This document shows, piece after piece, positions 56,405 to 64,000 of a stretch of DNA of 64,000 nucleotides. The DNA is taken from the NCBI GenBank assembly GCA_047967505.1, contig CM106541.1. One strand, given 5' to 3'. This DNA is from Dipteris shenzhenensis (Eukaryota; Polypodiophyta; Polypodiopsida; Gleicheniales). A program made the translations under genes and the position numbers. Positions within the stretch are counted from its first letter, which is position 1. The number at the start of each line of letters is the position of its first letter. The notes below the pieces were generated by a model. The model searched no databases and had not been told where the DNA came from. It saw only the letters and a program-made list of their open reading frames with translations.

Positions 56405-56961
56405 TAGTGTTCTTCTCTTGTGTAGTCGTGATAAGCGTAATTAGTGCACAATAAGGCTATGGAATATAAATAAATGTCAAGATGATATTATTGTTGTGCA
56501 TCGGTAAAAGCCTTTTGGCCATTCTTTATTGATTGCAAAGTTGTTGAAGGCTCGCTTCCAAGTTTTTCATAGACATCATAGACTAGCATGCTTTCTTCTA
56601 GAGAAGCGCTTCTTTATGAGGAAGTTTAAAGCCCTGTCATCATCTATGCCGAGAGTACTTGTGGAATCTACACTCTCTTAGGGTGTCCTACACTAAAGAG
56701 ATGTGGGTACTTAGGAATGTAAGGGAGTGCATTATGAAGAAAAAGCTAGGGGAGAAAAATCAAAGGAAAGCGAAAGGCTTGTCATACGGGAATTGTGAAG
56801 AACTTGTGTGAAAAGAAGGCAATATTGGAAAGTGGTCATTGAGATGGGGTTAAAATGAAACTATGATAGAGGAGGGGCTAGGGTGAGATGTATGGGAGAG
56901 TTAGAATTTGAAATGCATACATAAATAGATTAGATTGGAAGTGATGTCCAGAAAGAAGTGG
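56298..56961 (+). repeat. 664-bp duplicated segment D, copy 2
   Basis: Partner of 39420-40083. Here the flanks continue on both sides without an obvious break, so this is probably the source or a more complete copy. Confidence 0.95.
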
Positions 56962-57340
56962 GGCACACAAGGGAAAATTAATGAATGGATTGAATAGAAC
57001 GGAAGAAAAAAGTGGCCTACTTGAGTTCGAGTCTAGTGGGGAAGCTTTAGTGTAAGACCTGAATTAGCTTGGAAAGTGTTTCTAGAGCGATGCGGAAACC
57101 TTTGTTCTCTCAACATTTCTTTATCTTTTGAGAGAAAAACAAGGGAGCACATGATGTGGTTGACAACACTTCCTTTTTCAACTTTTACGTAGTGGATCTA
57201 TTCTTGATGTGTGTGTGGGGGGGGGGGGTCGTTGGAGAGAGAGAAGAGAGAGAGAGCACGTGCTAAGAATAGAAAGTCCAAAATTGATTGGGAGAACACT
57301 TTTTACAACAAGGTGAATGATCAAAATCATTCATGAGGCC
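56962..57340. other. Stretch without a gene
   Basis: Nothing recognised except a G-run (about 57217-57228) and GAGAGA (57235-57256). Confidence 0.5.
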
Positions 57341-57863
57341 TGCCCTGGAAGCTGAGAGAGAAGAAGAAGAAGAAGAAGAAGAAGAAGAAGAAAGGGGGAG
57401 AAAAAAATGGGGACACAAATAGCAAGCAAGGAAAGAAGAAGAGAGAGATAGAAAGGGGGACAAAAATAGCAAGAACAAAGGACAAAAATGGCAGCGGTGG
57501 ACAGCCAATCACTTGTTTGCACGCGTCCAAAAATTCACGAAACTACCACTCCAACGCGGCCACCCGGCAAGCCACAATTAGAAGCTTTATCATCTCAAAA
57601 CAAAGAAAACGATTACTATAGCCATTTCCCTTGGGCAGGCCAATAAGTTGAGAGAGAGAACGAGAGGATACGTGGAAATTCAAAAATAAAAGAGGCCTTG
57701 CCCAGGCAAATTGAAAGGTGAGAAGAAGCAGAAGTAGAAGAAGACTTCTGAACAAGCTGAATGACATTCAAATGGCCTGCCCTATGGCCCTAGAAGCAAC
57801 AGCAAATGAGGAGGAGCAATTGGCTGCATCAGGCAGGTGTGGAGGTTGGGAGTGGGGGGAAAC

Positions 57864-57913
<50 letters not shown>

Positions 57914-58625
57914 GGAGTGGACCAATAGAAAGTAGGGAGTGAAATAGTAAGGAGAGAAAAAGAGGGAGGAAAAGGTGGAGATGGCACGTCCCAACCAATA
58001 GGAATTAAGAGAAATCACTGGAAGAAGATGAAGAAGAAGAAGAGAGAGCAAAAGGGGGAGGAAAAAATGGAGACAAAAATAGCAAGCACCAATTGGGTGA
58101 GGACAAAAATAGTTGCCCTAGAAGAAGAAGAAGAAGAAGAGAGAGAGAAAGGGGGAGAAAAACATGGGGACAAAAATAGCAAGCACCAATTAAATGAGGA
58201 CAAAAACTAGCATGCCAAAAATAGCATTTTATCATCTCCACCAAAACCAACTGATTACTATAGCCTTTCCTACGGCCAGGCCAAGAAGGGGAGAGAGAGA
58301 GAGAAAGAGGGAGAAAAGAATGGGGACAAAAATAGCAAGGGGAGAGAGAGAAAGGGGGAGAAAAAAATGGGGACAAAAATAGCAAGCAAGAAGAAGAAGA
58401 AGAGAGAGAGAGAGAAAGGGGGACAAAAATAGCAAACACATAGGACAAAAATAGCAACGGTGGATAGCCAATCACCCGTTTGCACGAGTCAACAAAGAAA
58501 ATCCACCACCAGTCAAATTCTGCCACCCAGCCAAGCCCCAGATAGGAAATTTATCATCTTTGAGAGTGCAAAACGATTACTATAGCCTCTCCCTCCGGGC
58601 AGGCCAAAAATGTTAGTAGAGCGGA
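57340..58625. repeat. Repeat-built region upstream of the ADH gene
   Basis: About twelve copies of GACAAAAATAGCAAG or close variants lie between 57410 and 58460, alternating with GAAGAAGAA and GAGAGA microsatellites. A larger unit is present three times: TTATCATCTC ... ACGATTACTATAGCC.TT.CC ... GGCAGGCCA-like, at about 57583-57645, 58229-58285 and 58551-58610. The first and third also share the preceding GG(A/T)..GCCAATCAC(T/C)(T/C)GTTTGCACG segment. So the promoter-proximal region grew by tandem duplication. Long frames here are artefacts. Confidence 0.85.
57869..57912. repeat. (GA)n microsatellite
   Basis: A pure GA run within the ADH upstream region. A second is at 58673-58708. Confidence 0.95.
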
Positions 58626-58669
58626 TGCCTGGAAGGAGTGCTAACAGAGAGGTTGATGAGAGAGAGAAT

Positions 58670-58709
<40 letters not shown>

Positions 58710-58854
58710 TGTACAAAGAAAGAGGATGGTGGGCCTTGGGCTCCATAGCCCATTGTTCATACCAAAAACCTAGAGTCAAGAGGTGGTTTGATGGGCGGCG
58801 GGTAGCAGTTTTGCAAAACACACAACTGTGGGTTTCCTCTTCCTCTACTACTAG

Positions 58855-58862
58855 TATATAAG
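58855..58862 (+). promoter_or_regulatory. TATA box of the ADH gene
   Basis: TATATAAG, 112 bp upstream of the first ATG. A transcript starting about 30 bp downstream would have a leader of roughly 80 nt with no earlier ATG. Confidence 0.65.
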
Positions 58863-58973
58863 CCATTACCACTTCAACTCTGCTCGGCTCACGTACAAGC
58901 CTTGCACCTTCGCACTCACTACTCTGCTCTCACCTCTCTTGAGCTCCCTCATCCACGTCCCCCCTTTGATCCC

Positions 58974-61953
<2,980 letters not shown>

Positions 61954-62096
61954 CCTATGTGCTACGAGTTCCATGTCCATTATCCTTGAGATGTTACACC
62001 GATGACATTGAAAGGATCTGTAATATACACTAGCATCCTTCAAATCTCGAAGTAAATTTTTATTTTTCTCAAATCTTCTAATAGATGATTCTAGTT

Positions 62097-62116
62097 TTGG
62101 AAAATAAATAATAATA
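62097..62116 (+). terminator. Polyadenylation-signal candidate for ADH
   Basis: AAAATAAATAATAATAG, about 150 bp after the stop codon, is the first AATAAA-like cluster. Plant poly(A) signals are loose, so this is tentative. Confidence 0.35.
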
Positions 62117-62119
62117 GTA

Positions 62120-63640
62120 ACTCTAATATTGGCAATTATTCTGACAGACATACCGATTGAATCTCTGCTATGCAACCAGTTCTGACACTTCTTCATTCAC
62201 AACCAATGTCGAGAAAATATGGTTTGACAATGATGAAAATGGACCCACCTAATACTAACACCATTTGGGTAATATTACCTACTTAGGGAAAACGTTTGTA
62301 ATCTTTGAAAGATTACACTCAAAGAGGGTCACTTCTTAAAGAATTAATGAGCCAAAAAAGCTATACTTCTCCAAACACATATGACATAGAAATCCAAGAA
62401 ATGACATGATTTTTAGAAGAAACAAAATTCTAAGTCTTCATCTTTCTCAAATGGAAAGTAAATTGTGCTATCATTGGAGCTAAAGAGATCATAAACTATA
62501 TTTTAAAAATCAAACAAACAATTGAAAAGTCATCACTAGTAAGTAGCAACAAAAAGTCATCATAAACTTATTTAAAAATCAAACAAACAATTGAAAAGTC
62601 ATCACTAGTAAGTAACAATAAAAAGTCTTCTAGTACATTTTCAATTTGACTTACCTTCACAAGTTTCTAGTGCATCGCTATCATTGGTTACATTTTGTTT
62701 CATTTCTAGATGAAGTGGAAGAAGCATCTCCCTTTGCACTATCCGAAATAACATTGCCTTCTTAAAGATGAAGACCATGACTCTCCAAAATTTGTGTTTG
62801 ACTCTTGGTGCAAGCTTGGTGCATACTTCTTTTCCTCCTTCACAATCTTCTCTCTCTTACAAGCATGGAATTTTGTCCTCGAGAATATTTATTATTAAAT
62901 TTGTGTCTTTTGTAAGAGTGATTTCACATATAAGCATGTTCACTTCATCAAGACCAAGTGTACTAGTACTATTTCCTTTTCCTTTATCTTCCTTATACCT
63001 CACTTATAACTTCCAAGCTATATTTTCCTTTGAAGCTAGCATCTTCATGATCGTTTTATATCAATGTACTGTGATAGCCAATATATTTTCTCAATTTTCT
63101 TCCTTCTGCAATAATCAAATGACTTTATCAATCCAAAATGATTGCTTGCAATGATCATCCTATGCCAATGTTGCTACAAGAGTATACCCCTTCTTAATGT
63201 GTTGGGGATCTCCACTCCATATCTCTTTAAGCTGTTCTTGTCTTTGACCTTCTAGCTCCAAGGTACATTCCCCTTGCTTGGGCATAAAAGAGCCTATCAA
63301 TATCTATTAGAATAAGATCACTATTTTAGATGGACAAGGCCATATGTTGTAAGAGATAATGCATTTGAAGCTCTACTTAATCATTTGCCCAAGAAGAAAC
63401 TTCCACGACTTGATTTAGCGATTGCTCACACAAGGCTACCATATAATATTCAAACATGGTGAGGTACTTATTTTTTCATTACTAAAAAAGATTACAAAAA
63501 GAGTTCAAAATTCAAAAGTTTACTCTTTATTAATCATTGTGTTACTATGTATACATTTCATTAATTTTATAGTCATAATGTGATTTGTGTTGCTGTATAG
63601 ATGTCATATAGAGGCATGGATATAGAGTATAGAGAGTTCA
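62120..63640. other. AT-rich stretch downstream of ADH
   Basis: No gene recognised. It contains the 69-bp tandem duplication listed separately. A short protein-like piece (FRWTRPYVVRDNAFEALLNH, about 63335) has no known family. Confidence 0.5.
62488..62627. repeat. 69-bp tandem duplication
   Basis: ATCATAAACT..AT.TTAAAAATC ... AAAAGTCATCACTAGTAAGT occurs twice in tandem with a few differences. Confidence 0.9.
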
Positions 63641-63649
63641 TGACATTGT

Positions 63650-64000
63650 GTCTTTAAGGCATGGGTGTGAAGGCCTTGTACAACTTGCCATTTCCAAAGA
63701 GGGGGTGAATGAAAAAGTACCCTTTGGAAATAGTTCACTCAGATATTTGGGGACCAATTGATCATACAACACCCGAGGGAGCAAGATATTACTTCACTGT
63801 TATACATTATTATAGCCAGATGCCATGGTCTATTTTTTGAAAGCCAAAAGTGATGCCTTTCAAGTGTTTTGACAATTCAAAAGAATGATAAAGAAGGAGC
63901 TTGGGTGTTATATCAAGTATATCAAGTGCTTTCATACGGACAATGGTGGAGAATATACATCCTATGAATTTGAGGAGTTTCTATATGCTCAAGGCATTGA
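63650..64000 (+). pseudogene. Copia integrase fragment, runs off the window
   Basis: The plus strand reads MGVKALYNLPFPKRG*MKKY, EIVHSDIWGPIDHTTPEGAR and YYFTVIHYYSQMPW; then, after a frame change, FLKAKSDAFQVF*QFKRM and FHTDNGGEYTSYEFEEFLYA. These are the integrase landmarks with the first (SDIWG) and second (TDNGGEY) catalytic Asp sites. It belongs to a different copia family from the element at 22300. Stops and the frame change show it is decayed, at least here. Confidence 0.9.

Noticed and set aside
57782-58526. Repeating hydrophobic frames (LLFLSPFFSPPF-like) resembling membrane proteins
   Set aside because: Antisense of the GACAAAAATAGCAAG and GAAGAA repeats; periodic only because the DNA is.
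58902-58973. Upstream extension of the ADH reading frame before the first ATG
   Set aside because: The frame is open but has no ATG; the first ATG at 58974 lies a normal distance from the TATA box.

Overview
This window is nuclear DNA of a land plant. It carries one spliced plant-type alcohol dehydrogenase gene at the right end. The rest is mostly decayed LTR retrotransposons, microsatellites and remnants of unrecognised genes. The species cannot be named from the sequence. The low gene density, nested retroelements and several ORF families I do not recognise suggest a large, repeat-rich genome, possibly a non-flowering plant, but that is a guess.

Layout, left to right. 1-2298: a Ty3/gypsy fragment (G1, minus). 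2590-3300: a broken ORF that I only tentatively recognise. 4400-9270: a second gypsy family (GY-A copy 1, minus) with an in-frame RT-to-integrase deletion. 9271-10348: a complete 1078-bp LTR of family GY-B, inverted relative to the coding region beside it. 10636-18890: GY-B copy 1 (minus), the best-preserved gypsy coding region, with a pyrimidine-rich leader on its sense strand. 19270-19803: LTR of another element (CP2). 22300-27368: a Ty1/copia element (plus) with both LTRs, PBS, PPT and a GATTC target duplication, inserted into GY-A-like DNA that resumes at 27374-29830. 30648-35556: GY-B copy 2 (minus), with 5' LTR and a tRNA-Asp-type PBS, its gag split by a 247-bp MITE. 35557-36130: second CP2 LTR, inverted to the first. 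37932-38178: second full MITE. 39420-40083: a 664-bp segment repeated almost identically at 56298-56961. 40087-40189: truncated third MITE. 40190-46465: GY-B copy 3 (gag and protease, long purine/pyrimidine leader, truncated LTR). 46466-56450: degenerate unrecognised ORFs, including one about 3 kb long with acidic repeats. 57340-58850: repeat-rich DNA directly upstream of the ADH gene. 58974-61953: the ADH gene, 10 exons, 454 codons. 63650-64000: a copia integrase fragment running off the edge.

Only the ADH gene looks functional: all nine introns have GT/AG ends, the frame is open throughout, and all zinc ligands and the NAD-binding motif are present. Its first exon adds about 75 residues resembling a plastid transit peptide, ahead of a normal cytosolic ADH start.

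The strongest novel observations are three. The first is the MITE family: two 247-bp copies about 98% identical, each with its own exact 8-bp target duplication. The second is the ADH with a transit-peptide-like extension and a repeat-built upstream region. The third is the long unrecognised decayed ORF with acidic repeats at 50509-53479.
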